Positions 1-10,557 are shown, counted from the stretch's first letter. The stretch: DNA of 64,000 nt from Anthracocystis setariae (GCA_928724745.1 CAKMXJ010000037.1:248001-312000); one strand, 5' to 3'. The notes: generated by a model not told the origin, from the letters alone. Numbers and translations are program-made.

Positions 1-912
1 GCCCTCGATCTCACTCCAGCCCGCTAGGCAGGAGCGTTCAGCCAAGCAATCTTCTCCTCGAGGTACAGCGCGAGTCGCCGTGTGGTCTGTAGGCTCTGGC
101 AGGGCAGACGGGTCGAAGGAGTAAACGCCAACTGTGCCGCGGAATGTTCCGACCGCAACCAGCTCGTTGGCAGGCTCATTGGGGTCGACTGTAAGTGCAA
201 GAGCCGAGACGATTCCTCGCTGTCCACCGACTGAGCGCTTTCCCGCGACAAGAGGTACATGCGAATGAGAGTTGAGTCCAGGCTGTGAAAGTGGAAAGAC
301 GCCCAGGCTGGACCATAGGCCACAGTAGAGTCGCGAGAGATCAGGACTGAATGCGAGCGAGCTTGGACCAACGTATCGTTCGACATGGTTCATGATTGCG
401 TAGCTTGCTTTGGCTTGACCGTCGATGCTGTCTGTGAGACGAGTTGGAAGGTCCCTGTGGGATTCCACGAAGCACCATCTTGCTGTTGTGCTCTCTTGTT
501 CCGTACCATTCGACGGCGCCATCGCTGGTATGGGGTACCACACTGCATCGAGCAGGGGAGAAGGGCTCTTGAAATTCGCTACACGGTGGACAAGACCTGT
601 TGATTGCACCGAGTCTTGTGACCAAGTAACGCACTCGAGCATGTGTTTCTGCTGCGATTCGGTGATTGCCAAGACAATGCTTCCGTCAGGTGCCCAACTT
701 GCTCTGCGGTAAAAATCCGCGTTGGTCGTGCTTGACGAGCTGCAAGATACGCATCGGCCTGGACTGTCGAGCTTTGCGTAAAGGTGTGGCGTAGTTGCGG
801 CGGCTTTTCCGAACAGACCATTCCACTGCGCTATGTGAAGATCAGGTGGTGACGGAAAGTGTGTTCCGACAGTCTCGGCGCTTCCGACATCTGCCGCACC
901 ATTCTCTTGCAT
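1..912 (-). CDS. WRAP53/TCAB1-like WD40 protein, 5' part (runs off left edge)
   Basis: This frame is open from the left edge to an ATG at 912, with an in-frame stop 15 nt upstream of that ATG. About 304 residues are visible; the C-terminus lies outside the window. The translation has WD40 character, with blocks such as ASWAPDGS (near residue 68), SLAFSPDLSRLYCGL (near 185) and GGQRGIVSALAL followed by VGTFRGTVGVYSFDP. The order and wording (WAPDGS, then a W-Y pair, then ASYAIMNHVE, then SLAFSPD, then GQRGI) match the human WRAP53/TCAB1 family as I know it. WRAP53 proteins bind small Cajal-body RNAs and telomerase RNA in the nucleus; the yeast relative Swt21 is linked to splicing. The function here is inferred from family alone. 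The N-terminus is short compared with the animal protein, so an upstream exon cannot be excluded. Confidence 0.8.
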   Translation of the reverse strand, partial: MQENGAADVGSAETVGTHFPSPPDLHIAQWNGLFGKAAATTPHLYAKLDSPGRCVSCSSSSTTNADFYRRASWAPDGSIVLAITESQQKHMLECVTWSQDSVQSTGLVHRVANFKSPSPLLDAVWYPIPAMAPSNGTEQESTTARWCFVESHRDLPTRLTDSIDGQAKASYAIMNHVERYVGPSSLAFSPDLSRLYCGLWSSLGVFPLSQPGLNSHSHVPLVAGKRSVGGQRGIVSALALTVDPNEPANELVAVGTFRGTVGVYSFDPSALPEPTDHTATRAVPRGEDCLAERSCLAGWSEIEG

Positions 913-1409
913 GCTTTGGAGAGCCGATCAAGAGCATCGACTCAGCACTCTGGTATGGGCATGTCAAGGTGCACGTTGATGGTAGCTATGGATGGGATGC
1001 AAGCCTTCGACGAGATCGACATCGACTTTCCAAGCAAGGTCTGCATGCTCAAACTTGTTGGTTGGACCCTGACATCGGCGAAATTCCGCAGTACAGTCCC
1101 GCGAGGTGCGCTCAGTCCGGTTTGGGAGGGAAAACGAAAATCATGAAAAAGCTCAGAAGAGAGGTGGAGAGGGAAAACTTCTTCGCATCATCATCAGTCT
1201 GCCGCGCGTGGTTTATGCTTCCAAGATCCGAAAGGAAAGCTACTTACTCAGCATTCAATTCAGCCACCATCGCATCGCCTGCGATCCTCTCGACGGAAGC
1301 GTTGGAAGCATATCACTGCCAACGATGTACTAGGATCTCTCTGCTTGACGTCTCCACCGATCATAACATGCTTGTTGCAAAAGCAGGACGATAAGTGGCC
1401 ATCTTGATA
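913..1409. other. Divergent promoter region, WRAP53-like / MIP1
   Basis: These 497 bp separate the start codons of two divergent genes and must hold both promoters. I see no TATA-like word or conserved ORF. The reading frames here lack family features and are taken as noncoding. Confidence 0.6.
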
Positions 1410-4400
1410 ATGTCAGCCTTGATGCTCCGCTCCACGAGAGCCCTGTGTGCTTCCTGCTCAAGGGTTGCAGTACTCAAAAGCGCTGTTGGATCAACAGCTG
1501 TGGTCACTCTTGCTTCAACGTCGAGTGCGGTGCGGCTACTGCTGTCACAGCAAACGAGGTCGTACGCTGCAACACCGGTCGACCATCCATCCCCAGCTTC
1601 TACAGTTCAATACAACCCGCCACCAATACCGAAGGGCAAGCCGCAATCACGTCCTACCAAACCGCAGGTCCTCGAACTCCCACGCAATGAGGTCGGAGTC
1701 CAGCTGCTGCCCCGGCGGCTTCACGAGCAGATCTTCCCTGCAACCATGGACCCCGTGCCTCCTGTCGCCAAGAAAGCCCTCAACATCTGTCGCGAGCATC
1801 TAAGCCAGCATGGGCTCAAGGCAACCGATGCCTCCACACTGCCCGAAACAAGCTTCGATCTGCCGCCTCTGCAGGGAAAGGATCTTGCCGAGCACTTTTG
1901 GAATATCGGCAGGGAAGTGGCGCAACCTTGGCTAGGCATGGCGTCCAAGCTCGCCGAGATCGAGTCCGTCGAACCTCCGGAAGAGCTTGAGCAGAACAGC
2001 CACGACAAGTCCAACGACGAAGATTTTCGCTTCGAAGCCAGCGAATGGCTCAAGCTCGATCCCACGCTGCGCACACCCGGCCATCTCAAGCCCGTCAATT
2101 GGAGGATCGAGCCTGGATGGACCAAGTATCCCATCCTCCGATCTGAAGACAATTCGGCTCTGGCACTCGGTCCAGGGTTCAGCGTGCCCTACCCCGACAA
2201 GGAAGATGACATGCTCGTCTTCGACGTCGAGACCATTGTGCATGAGGGCCCCTTTCCAGTCATGGCGACCGCTGCCGGACCAAATGCCTGGTACAGCTGG
2301 CTCTCTCCCTGGCTTCTCCAAAGCGGTGAGGACCATGACCGAAAGCAACATCTGATTCCCTTAGGTCCCAGCGGCAAGGAGGATATGCCGCGCCTGGTCG
2401 TTGGTCACAATGTGTCGTACGACCGCGCAAGGACTCTCGAGGAATACACGCTGGATCTGGGCTCGACTCGTTGGCTCGATACCATGTCTCTCCACGTTGC
2501 AACTCGAGGCATTTCGTCTCCGCAGCGACCGGCATGGATCAAGTACACCAAGAACAAAGCCGAAAAACGTGCCCGAAAGCTACTGGAACAAGCTGCGTTG
2601 AAGGAAGAGACCCGTCGCGCCATCGAAAACGCACTTTCGGGCCTCGAATACGACTCGGATCAGCTCGAAGGTCTCAAGCTGGAAGCTCTTACAGTTGACG
2701 CCCTGCCGCCTGTTTCCAGAGCAGACGCCATCGAAGCGGTGGCTGACTCCGCTACTTCCCCTTCTGCACTCGACATGACGTTTATTGACCCATTGCAATC
2801 CAGTAACCCCTTGTCGCAATGGCTCGAGGAAACCTCCAAGAATTCGCTCGCCGATGTGGCTCGCCTGCATCGCATCCCCATGAAGGTGGCAAAATCGACC
2901 CGTAACGTCTTCGTCGACGGTACGCGCGAAGAGATCCTCCAAGACGTACAGCACCTTCTCAGTTACTGTGCCTCGGATGTCAGAGTGACTCATGAGATCT
3001 TCCGACGCACTTGGCCCGACTTTGCCGCACGTTGTCCCCATCCCGCCACCATGGCAGGTGTCTTGGGCCTCGGTTCCACCTTCCTGCCGGTTGATGATGA
3101 GTGGATAGACTACCAGCGGCGCTGCGATGAGCGCTTCAACAGCATCAATGACCAAGTCCAAGAGTGCCTCATCGATCTTGCCGAGAAGCTGAGGAACGAC
3201 GGCACCAGAGACGTGCCCTGGAGCTTGGCAGCCAAGATCGCAGAGGAGCGACAGAAGATCACCGACCCGGAGCAGGAGGGACCTGTTTTTCCCGATCCTG
3301 ATCGCAAACGCGCTTGGTGGGAGGACGATGAGTGGTATTCCCAGCTCGATTGGTCTCCAAAGAAGCCGAAGACGTGCAAAGCACCGGGCGACGATGCCAA
3401 TGGCACTGCTCCACCACGATCCGACTTGTCCGTGCCGGCTTGGTACCGCGACGGCGTTCTGCGCAACAAGAACAAGGGCGGCTTCTCACAGAAGAGTGTG
3501 ATCGCACAGCAGCTGCTGAAGTTACGCATCGGAGGCAAAGCGGTGCTGAAGGGCGAATCACGAGACTGGATGTTGGAAGATGGCACGGCGCTGACCGGCA
3601 GCAATCTTTTGGCTGCCAAGGCAATCAAATTGTATGGTGACCAGATGGCTAGCGGTGCAGGGCACACCGGTTCGGCCATTCTGACCGCCATTCTCCACGG
3701 CGAGTCCTCAGCCGAAGACATCAACCAACAACTACGAGCGCTTGCCGACTCCGTCCGGGACATGCCCGAGAGCGAGGTGAAAGCAGACGCGCAGCTCGCT
3801 CAGCTTGACTGGACGTTGAAGGACATCCGTCTCGAAGAGCTTGCATCTCTGCGCGACAGTAGGGATGGATCACCAGAGTCGCTCGACGGCTCACCAACCA
3901 CGCTTCCTGACACGGTCGTTGAGCCAGCATGGTGGCCAAAATGGTACTGGGATCTCTACAAGAGTGCAACTGGTGAGCTGCAGGTGACCATTCGTTCTTC
4001 GATTGCTCCCATTCTGCTCAAGATCTCGTGGCGAGGATGCCCGTTGTACCGCAGCCGGCAACACGGGTGGGTCTTCCGTCACGAGCCTGCCCAGGCCGGA
4101 ATGACGACACGGCAGACGCCGCTAGCGTTCGGTATGGCTGCTGACGGCTTTCTGCAGCACCTGGCTGCCCCAGTTGAAGTCAAAAAGGTCAACAGCAAGA
4201 AGGCCACGGCCAAGGCCAAAGAAGCGTCGAAAGGCGATGATGCTCCTGCTTTGAAGGTCAAAGCGTTCGGCCGATCCAACTTCTACAAAGTGCCGCACAC
4301 CGAAGGCGAAAGCGCCAACGTTGGAAGCCCCTTTGCCAAGTCGTTTATCGCCTACTTTGAAGACGGCACGTTGCAGAGTCAGCATCCAGATGAGGTCGGT

Positions 4401-7028
4401 CGCACTGCTGCCAAGACAGCTCTGGATCTCAATGCGCAGTGTAGCTACTGGATCGCGGTGCGCGATCGAGTCCACAAGCAGATGGTCGTCTGGGATGGTG
4501 AGGCTGGCACCACGATGCGGTACCCGAGCGGCGCATCAGGAGCGCGTCTAGACAAGGAGGGCGAAGCTGATCGTCGAAAAGGCCTCATCTTGCCCCAAGT
4601 CGTCAGCATGGGAACCGTCACCCGGCGTGCCATCGAGAACACCTGGCTGACCGCCAGTAACGCCAAGAAGAATCGAGTCGGCTCCGAGCTCAAGGCCATG
4701 GTCAAGGCGCCTCCGGGCTACAGTCTCGTCGGTGCCGATGTGGACTCAGAGGAGCTTTGGATTTGCAGTGTCATGGGTGATGCCCAATTTGGTATCCACG
4801 GTGCCACTGCCGTCGGCTGGATGACATTGGAAGGCACAAAGGCGCTCGGTACCGATCTGCACTCCAAGACAGCTGGGATTCTCGGCACCAGTCGAAATCA
4901 GGCCAAAGTGTTCAACTACTCTCGTATCTATGGTGCTGGCATCAAGCACGCCACCCATCTGCTTCTGAAGGCCAACCCAAGCATCAGCAACGACGAAGCA
5001 ACTCAAAAGGCCAAAGAGCTCTACCTAGCTACCAAAGGCCAAAACACGCATACGGATGTGTACTTTGGCGCTAAATTCTGGTTCGGCGGTACTGAGAGCT
5101 ACGTCTTCAACAAACTCGAAAGCATTGCGCTGTCGGACAACCCCAAGACGCCTGCGCTCGACTGCGGAGTCACCAATGCGCTTACGAAGAAGTATCTGGG
5201 CAAGGTGGATTTCGGCAACGGCCGTCTTTCGGAAGAATACATGCCGAGTCGAATCAATTGGGTCGTCCAGAGCAGTGGCGTCGATTATCTGCATCTGCTG
5301 ATCACGGCCATAGAGTGGCTCACAAAGCGGTATGACATCCATGCTAGGTTTATGCTGTCGGTCCATGACGAGGTGCGATATCTGGTCAAGGACGAGGACA
5401 GGTACAGGGCAGCGCTGGCCATGCAGATTGCCAACATCTGGACCCGAGCCTTGTTTGCATTCAAGCTGCAGATGGACGATCTGCCACTCGGATGTGCCTT
5501 CTTCGCTCAGGTGGATATCGACAAGGTGTTGCGGAAGGAGGCGGATGACCCGTGCGTCACGCCTTCTCATCCAGAAGCGATCCCTGTCGGCGTCGCGCTG
5601 GACATCGAGCAGATTCTCACGCACACCAACGGGTCGCTCCGCAGGGGAGGGGTTGCGATGTCAAAGCAGAGCGAGAACACGCCGAATTCTACGTCGACCG
5701 CCTTCCCGCCGTACGTGCCGTCAACGCAGGTGCATCGTTCTCTCGGAGAACGCGGTCTGTACTTCTTGCAAGCGCAGGCCTCGAAGGAGATGGCGGAAAT
5801 AGTAGCGCTCGAGACGCGAGCAAAGATGAGTGAGCGACCTGCCGAGGCACCCGCCAAGATCGTGCGTATACCGCGGACACGGGCACGGACGACGGAGGCC
5901 GGTGAGGTCAGCAGCAAGGGTACAGCCCCTGCCTCGACGAAGCCAACAGGGGTTGCTCGACGCTCGTCGTCCTTCGATGAGGATTCTTGGGTTCAGACGT
6001 GCGCAGAGGCAGCAGAATCGAAGCCACTGGCTCGCCGTCGGAAGCTCACCGGTCAAGGCGCTGCTATCGGCTCGAGAAATGGCACAAGACCGACGAATGC
6101 CACGCATGCAGTGCCGTCAAAGTCAGGCTTCTGCACGACCGCTTCGAGCCGCGCAGCAAGCTCTTCCGCTGAATCGTCCGAAGCGTTTGATTCACGGGCC
6201 TTGGCTTCGTTCATGCCGCGACGTCCTGTCAAGAAGCGCATTCCTTTCTTCCGGGAGCGATCTCACCGCATGCTCGTACTGTGGCAGCTGTATCGCGCTC
6301 TGCTACGACAGTGTCCTGCTTGGTGTCCCGAGCTCAAGGGGGAGATCAAGCGCATTGTGAGGAAGAAGAGGGCTCTAACGTCGCAACCTAAGACGGAGGA
6401 GCTGGTGCGCCAAGCGCACGAGCTTCTGAACAGCTTGCATGATGCCAACGCTGGTGACGAGCAGGCCATAGCAAAGCTAAGGGCTCAGGAGGAAAGCTTG
6501 GCGCAGCGGAACCACGTACGCTCGTGGAGCTCATTCTGGGCAACCAAGCTGCACGAGCTCAAGCATCCACGTCGGATCGCACATCACTCTGGAGCGCTAC
6601 TGCCGCCAACGATCTACAATCGACCGTTGCCGAGGTACAAGCCGGTGCAGCCGACGGCGGTGAGCATGATGATCTACCGACGACGACTTGCGCGGCTGCG
6701 ACGGTCGGAATTGCAGATGGAGGTGAAGGAGTTGATTGCGGCGCAGCGATTTGAGAGCCAGGTTCTGCGACAGGCGTTGCAGGGCCAGCGAGGCGCGGCC
6801 AAGGTGAGAGAGGAGGCGAAAGGGTTTATCGAGTGGTTGTACAGGCAGGATTGGAAGATTCAGGACGGGTTTGAACGTGATCAGGCGAGGTCGGAGATGA
6901 AATTTGATCACAAGACGTTGGTGATGGCGAAGAGGGCGAGGGCGGCTAAGAAGAGGGTGCATTTGAAGAGGCAGTACGCAAAGGCGATGCAGAAGTGGAG
7001 AGAGTCCGGTGCTCAAGAGGTTGTATAG
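1410..7028 (+). CDS. MIP1: Mitochondrial DNA polymerase gamma (Mip1) with C-terminal LYR-domain extension
   Basis: A family A mitochondrial DNA polymerase of 1872 residues, single exon. The start is the first ATG (1410); a second ATG follows at 1422. The N-terminus is rich in R, S and A without acidic residues, as in a mitochondrial presequence. The exonuclease motifs are present: VFDVET near residue 270, GHNVSYD near 330 and YCASD near 519. The polymerase motifs are A (GADVDSEELW, ~1108), B (RNQAKVFNYSRIYGAG, ~1162) and C (VHDEV, ~1318). The family core ends near residue 1400 (CAFFAQVDIDKVLRKE...). The frame then stays open for over 400 residues. It passes through a Ser/Ala/Arg-rich linker to a block with QLYRALLR (LYR at 1627-1629) and a basic helical tail ending near KKRVHLKRQYAKAMQKW. 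Yeast Mip1 has about 1250 residues, so this is unusually long. Motif B has Ser (1171) where the family normally has Gly. Confidence 0.93.
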   Translation: MSALMLRSTRALCASCSRVAVLKSAVGSTAVVTLASTSSAVRLLLSQQTRSYAATPVDHPSPASTVQYNPPPIPKGKPQSRPTKPQVLELPRNEVGVQLLPRRLHEQIFPATMDPVPPVAKKALNICREHLSQHGLKATDASTLPETSFDLPPLQGKDLAEHFWNIGREVAQPWLGMASKLAEIESVEPPEELEQNSHDKSNDEDFRFEASEWLKLDPTLRTPGHLKPVNWRIEPGWTKYPILRSEDNSALALGPGFSVPYPDKEDDMLVFDVETIVHEGPFPVMATAAGPNAWYSWLSPWLLQSGEDHDRKQHLIPLGPSGKEDMPRLVVGHNVSYDRARTLEEYTLDLGSTRWLDTMSLHVATRGISSPQRPAWIKYTKNKAEKRARKLLEQAALKEETRRAIENALSGLEYDSDQLEGLKLEALTVDALPPVSRADAIEAVADSATSPSALDMTFIDPLQSSNPLSQWLEETSKNSLADVARLHRIPMKVAKSTRNVFVDGTREEILQDVQHLLSYCASDVRVTHEIFRRTWPDFAARCPHPATMAGVLGLGSTFLPVDDEWIDYQRRCDERFNSINDQVQECLIDLAEKLRNDGTRDVPWSLAAKIAEERQKITDPEQEGPVFPDPDRKRAWWEDDEWYSQLDWSPKKPKTCKAPGDDANGTAPPRSDLSVPAWYRDGVLRNKNKGGFSQKSVIAQQLLKLRIGGKAVLKGESRDWMLEDGTALTGSNLLAAKAIKLYGDQMASGAGHTGSAILTAILHGESSAEDINQQLRALADSVRDMPESEVKADAQLAQLDWTLKDIRLEELASLRDSRDGSPESLDGSPTTLPDTVVEPAWWPKWYWDLYKSATGELQVTIRSSIAPILLKISWRGCPLYRSRQHGWVFRHEPAQAGMTTRQTPLAFGMAADGFLQHLAAPVEVKKVNSKKATAKAKEASKGDDAPALKVKAFGRSNFYKVPHTEGESANVGSPFAKSFIAYFEDGTLQSQHPDEVGRTAAKTALDLNAQCSYWIAVRDRVHKQMVVWDGEAGTTMRYPSGASGARLDKEGEADRRKGLILPQVVSMGTVTRRAIENTWLTASNAKKNRVGSELKAMVKAPPGYSLVGADVDSEELWICSVMGDAQFGIHGATAVGWMTLEGTKALGTDLHSKTAGILGTSRNQAKVFNYSRIYGAGIKHATHLLLKANPSISNDEATQKAKELYLATKGQNTHTDVYFGAKFWFGGTESYVFNKLESIALSDNPKTPALDCGVTNALTKKYLGKVDFGNGRLSEEYMPSRINWVVQSSGVDYLHLLITAIEWLTKRYDIHARFMLSVHDEVRYLVKDEDRYRAALAMQIANIWTRALFAFKLQMDDLPLGCAFFAQVDIDKVLRKEADDPCVTPSHPEAIPVGVALDIEQILTHTNGSLRRGGVAMSKQSENTPNSTSTAFPPYVPSTQVHRSLGERGLYFLQAQASKEMAEIVALETRAKMSERPAEAPAKIVRIPRTRARTTEAGEVSSKGTAPASTKPTGVARRSSSFDEDSWVQTCAEAAESKPLARRRKLTGQGAAIGSRNGTRPTNATHAVPSKSGFCTTASSRAASSSAESSEAFDSRALASFMPRRPVKKRIPFFRERSHRMLVLWQLYRALLRQCPAWCPELKGEIKRIVRKKRALTSQPKTEELVRQAHELLNSLHDANAGDEQAIAKLRAQEESLAQRNHVRSWSSFWATKLHELKHPRRIAHHSGALLPPTIYNRPLPRYKPVQPTAVSMMIYRRRLARLRRSELQMEVKELIAAQRFESQVLRQALQGQRGAAKVREEAKGFIEWLYRQDWKIQDGFERDQARSEMKFDHKTLVMAKRARAAKKRVHLKRQYAKAMQKWRESGAQEVV

Positions 7029-8826
7029 AGGTGTGAGGATGGTATCTCATGTCATGGTGGTAGAAGTAAGTATTCTAGATGCACAGGATGAGCAACAAGG
7101 GGAATGGACATGGTATGGGACTGATGAAGTGTCTAAGGTGTTGGATGAGAGACAAATGTGAGTGTGCGTGTGCTTGGCGAGACACGAAGGACCCTTGTTT
7201 GATACACCCACCGCTGCAATTTGCTCGATGTGATCACCAATGTGAGTACGACGATGGTGTCCAAGCAGTGTGTCTTGAGTCACTTCACTACAGACTGTGG
7301 TGAGATGGTCCGACAAAGAGCGAGCGATTGGGATTGGATGTGGGTGAAAGCCTGATAGCTGCAGAAGAAAGCGTCGGTAGAATACTATTATTGTTGTTGG
7401 CCACGGGGGATGAATGTGGTTGAGCGACTATTTTTAGCATTGGCATGCATATGCGCTGTACTGCACTGCACAGAACGCACTCAAGATTCATGTTTGTTTG
7501 CTGTGTGACGATTGGAGTAGACCGCGCACATTGAGAATTTGAGCTCAGACTTGGCGGCCGAGAGATGAGCTTTACTACGGTATGCTGTACTGAGCAAGTG
7601 ATGGCAATAGTGGTGGATTGTATGGATGCCGTGTGATGATGGCAAGACGGACAAGCGAGGCCGAGGGGGGGGGGATTTGTCTAGTGTGGTTTGCAATTGG
7701 AAAGAGAAGAAGGATGAATTCGAGTTCCAATTTTAGGCGCTCATGCAGTCAGTCGATCTTTCAACGTCATTGCGCTTGGAGCTAATTGCGGGAGCCTTGG
7801 CGCAGCACAAAACAATCATTCGATATGAAATCACTACCCAATCCAGCCGAGCGGCCAGCTACTGTAGACGGCCAATAAATAATAATAATGATAGTAGCCA
7901 GGATTGGGATTCGCTACATCGGCTTTACTCGCATCAGGTTGGCAGCAGACTGGAATCATAGAATGACAGCATGACAGGAAAAGCATGACAGGTGGCCAGC
8001 GTGAGCTTTACTGGTGCACAAGGTTAAGCTTACTTGTGTCCCGATGTGGAGTTGTTCAACGTGTACAATCTAGTACAGTATAGCACAGTATACAGTAGTA
8101 GCGTACAGACAGGAACGCAGCGTGATCCTGAGCGAGTCAAGTTACTGTCTAAGACGAAGCGCGGCAGTGGAAAGCAGGGACGCCAAGCTGTCTAGACTCA
8201 AGCTCAGCTGGTGTCAAGTTGGGTCGACTGGCGTGGCTCAAACGCCCAAATCGAGCGGAACTAGAAACCGGCAACATGCATATACCAGAGTGTACAGTAT
8301 TTCACAATTTTTTACAAGAGTACTGTATGCTGTAGAGTAGCATTCCGCATAATCGCTGTAAGTCGAATCGATTTTTATTATAGCATCAACCTTTTTTTTT
8401 TTTTTTCGCCCGCCGAATGCGTCGGCTGTTTTCTCATCAAAGAGTGTACTGTATGCCTGATGAACGCATTTCGAGCACCTTCTTTTTCCGACCGACACAG
8501 AAACCTCAGCAGCGCCTCGAGTGTCTCACTTTGCCCCGGATGCAATCACGCTACTCTGGACTCTATTGGTAGCATGATCAGAGCCTCGCCTCAATTCGAT
8601 TACGTTTCTCGTAGTTCCCCCATGCTATCGCGGCAAGCCGAGATTCTGCACACCATATATACCCCTTTGCTGAGCCCTCTGCTACCATTCGCCCTCTTTC
8701 CTCCTATTCATACTTCGAGATCTTTCCGTCGCCAACTTAACTTGCACCCTAAGATCCCTGTCAACACACATCGTCTCTGCTGATACCAATCAATTCCTCT
8801 CGATACCCAGCTGCTCTCTCATCACC
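7029..8826. other. 1.8 kb intergenic region
   Basis: Between MIP1 and the coiled-coil gene. I found no protein or RNA gene here. It contains several TGTACAGTA-like words (8071-8106, 8291-8300, 8321-8330, 8445-8455), a run of 15 T at 8392-8406, and a TATA-like sequence near its right end. Confidence 0.6.
8655..8661 (+). promoter_or_regulatory. TATA-like box
   Basis: The sequence ATATATA lies about 165 bp upstream of the ATG at 8827, followed by a pyrimidine-rich leader. It is a plausible core promoter element for the coiled-coil gene; assigned from position and sequence only. Confidence 0.45.
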
Positions 8827-9864
8827 ATGACTTCGCTCGCTCGCAACGGTTCGGTCCTGGTCGCCGAAATCAAGGCAGTTCACCCTCCTAAAGAGGCTTC
8901 CGTTGCTTCGAATGGCAATGCCAACGGTGCCGTGCCTTATTACAATGGCGATGCGCCCAACAACGATGGTGCCGTCCCCTACCTCAACAACGGCGCCGTC
9001 CCCGGCACTGCTACTGACGGTGGTGCTGCTCCTGCCCTTGACTCTCACATCACTACGCCTCAGCATGGATCCACGCTGAATGCCGGTACGGGTGCCATGG
9101 CCGTCAACCAGCACGCTGCTGACCCCTCGATTGCCAAGGGTATGCCTGATCAGACCGAGGCCGCTGCTGCTCCGGTTGCTACTGAGTCTGCTGCTGCCCC
9201 TGGCCTGATGCAGCCGCAGGTGGATCCTGTCCAGCCTATTCACCCTAGTGCCAACGCGTACGACAGCCCGCATGTCAATGCTGCTGTCCCCGTTGGCGCC
9301 CCTGGCTCTACCACGGGCAGCGCCATCAGCGCCACCTCGCCCTCTCAGCAGCCTCACCAGCTCAACGCCGTCGCTCCTGCTGCGGCTGCCGCGGCTGTAC
9401 CCGTGGTTGCGCACCCTCGGCCTACCACCATGGCGAGTGAGGCGCCCAAGGCAGCGCTTCCACCCAAGGAGGTCAAGAGGATGGAGAAGCTCATGAAGAC
9501 GGAAGCCAAGAACGAGCAGAAATCGATCAAGCGCGCCATCAAGGATGCGTCTTCTTCCGAGAAACTGTTCCGCAAGGCGCGCGACGCCGAAACGCAGTCG
9601 ATCAAGCGTCACCAGAAGGCCACCACGCACGAGCACAAGGCGGCCAAGGCGCTTTCGGCTGCCAAGGCCGAGTACGAGAAGATGGCGGCGGCTCTGTCCA
9701 AGGCAGTCGAGGATCTCGACATCAAGAAGAGGCACACCGAGGTCACCAGGGAGAACTACGAAAAGTCCAAGAAGAAGATTGATGAGTTGAGGAACCAGAA
9801 GACGGTCAATGACCAGGCTAGGTCTCGTCAGCATGCTCAACTCCATGGCAGTGGTCCCATGTAA
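8827..9864 (+). CDS. Uncharacterised protein with low-complexity N-terminus and C-terminal coiled coil
   Basis: A single-exon gene of 345 residues; the ATG sits in a CACCATGACT context. Residues ~30-65 contain an imperfect NGAVP/DGAVP repeat with Tyr and Asn. Residues ~65-205 are rich in Ala, Pro, Thr and His. From about residue 210 the protein becomes highly charged (KEVKRMEKLMKTEAKNEQ..., then ...KKIDELRNQK) with heptad-like spacing, so a long coiled coil is likely. No signal peptide, membrane segment or catalytic motif is visible. Strong G/C third positions support real coding. A 361-residue frame on the opposite strand is a shadow. I do not recognise the family. The TATA-like box and clean pyrimidine leader suggest a well-expressed gene, which is inference. 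Confidence 0.75.
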   Translation: MTSLARNGSVLVAEIKAVHPPKEASVASNGNANGAVPYYNGDAPNNDGAVPYLNNGAVPGTATDGGAAPALDSHITTPQHGSTLNAGTGAMAVNQHAADPSIAKGMPDQTEAAAAPVATESAAAPGLMQPQVDPVQPIHPSANAYDSPHVNAAVPVGAPGSTTGSAISATSPSQQPHQLNAVAPAAAAAAVPVVAHPRPTTMASEAPKAALPPKEVKRMEKLMKTEAKNEQKSIKRAIKDASSSEKLFRKARDAETQSIKRHQKATTHEHKAAKALSAAKAEYEKMAAALSKAVEDLDIKKRHTEVTRENYEKSKKKIDELRNQKTVNDQARSRQHAQLHGSGPM

Positions 9865-10557
9865 AGTGGTAATTCGCTTCTCACGGGATCAGCTTGGAGC
9901 GCGAGCCTCGAGTCGTGGGGCGCAGTCAAGTCAACAGCTTCCTCCCTCTAATATCCAAGATACCCGAAGTTGTTGTTCACCTTTGCTGCTCCTTCTGCGA
10001 ATCATTGTTTCGATTTTCTGTAGTCTTGGCGTGCTTTTTGTTAAAAGTGTGATATCGAAATGACATGTCAAGGCTGTCCCATCAAACCAAATCCTTGGCA
10101 TCAGACTGTGGACTGTGGACTGTACAGTACAAGATGAGGTGAGATCGGCGTTGAGGCGAGAATGGGAGTAGAGACGCGAGAGAGGAGTGAGTTTGTTTCG
10201 TACGAGAGAAAGGTATTCATGCGGCTTTGAATGGGCGATTACAAATCGGAAGCATCGGATGGAGGCTGCGCTATTTTGGCAGTACAGTAGTACAGTACTG
10301 GTACGGTAGTTGGATAGCGCGCTAGATTGTTTCTCTCCCTCTTTTTATGGCTGGGTTTGCGCCGATCTTTTCCGGTCGGGTTGAGCGCGGCTGGCACTGT
10401 GGCTGGCGAGAGCCAAGGCGAGGCGCCTTGACCGGTTCCATTTCCATCCCCGCGTGCGCTTTCTCACCATTCCATCCCATCTCAACCTTGATCGACATCT
10501 CCACTACCTCCGGACGCATCAATCCCAGAACATCTTTGTTTCGCTGTTGTATTCAAG
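9865..10557. other. Intergenic region upstream of SDH3
   Basis: No gene recognised. It contains TGTACAGTAC at 10121-10130 and AGTACAGTAGTACAGTACTG at 10281-10300. A C-rich leader precedes the SDH3 ATG. Confidence 0.6.

Noticed and set aside
5830..6360. 176-residue frame with several Cys and His inside the MIP1 linker
   Set aside because: It overlaps an open, longer frame that keeps polymerase and LYR parts together; the Cys spacing fits no zinc-finger type I know.
8761..9846. 361-residue frame opposite the coiled-coil gene
   Set aside because: Leu/Arg/Gly-rich composition typical of the complement of an Ala/Lys-rich gene; the plus strand has the better start and charge pattern.
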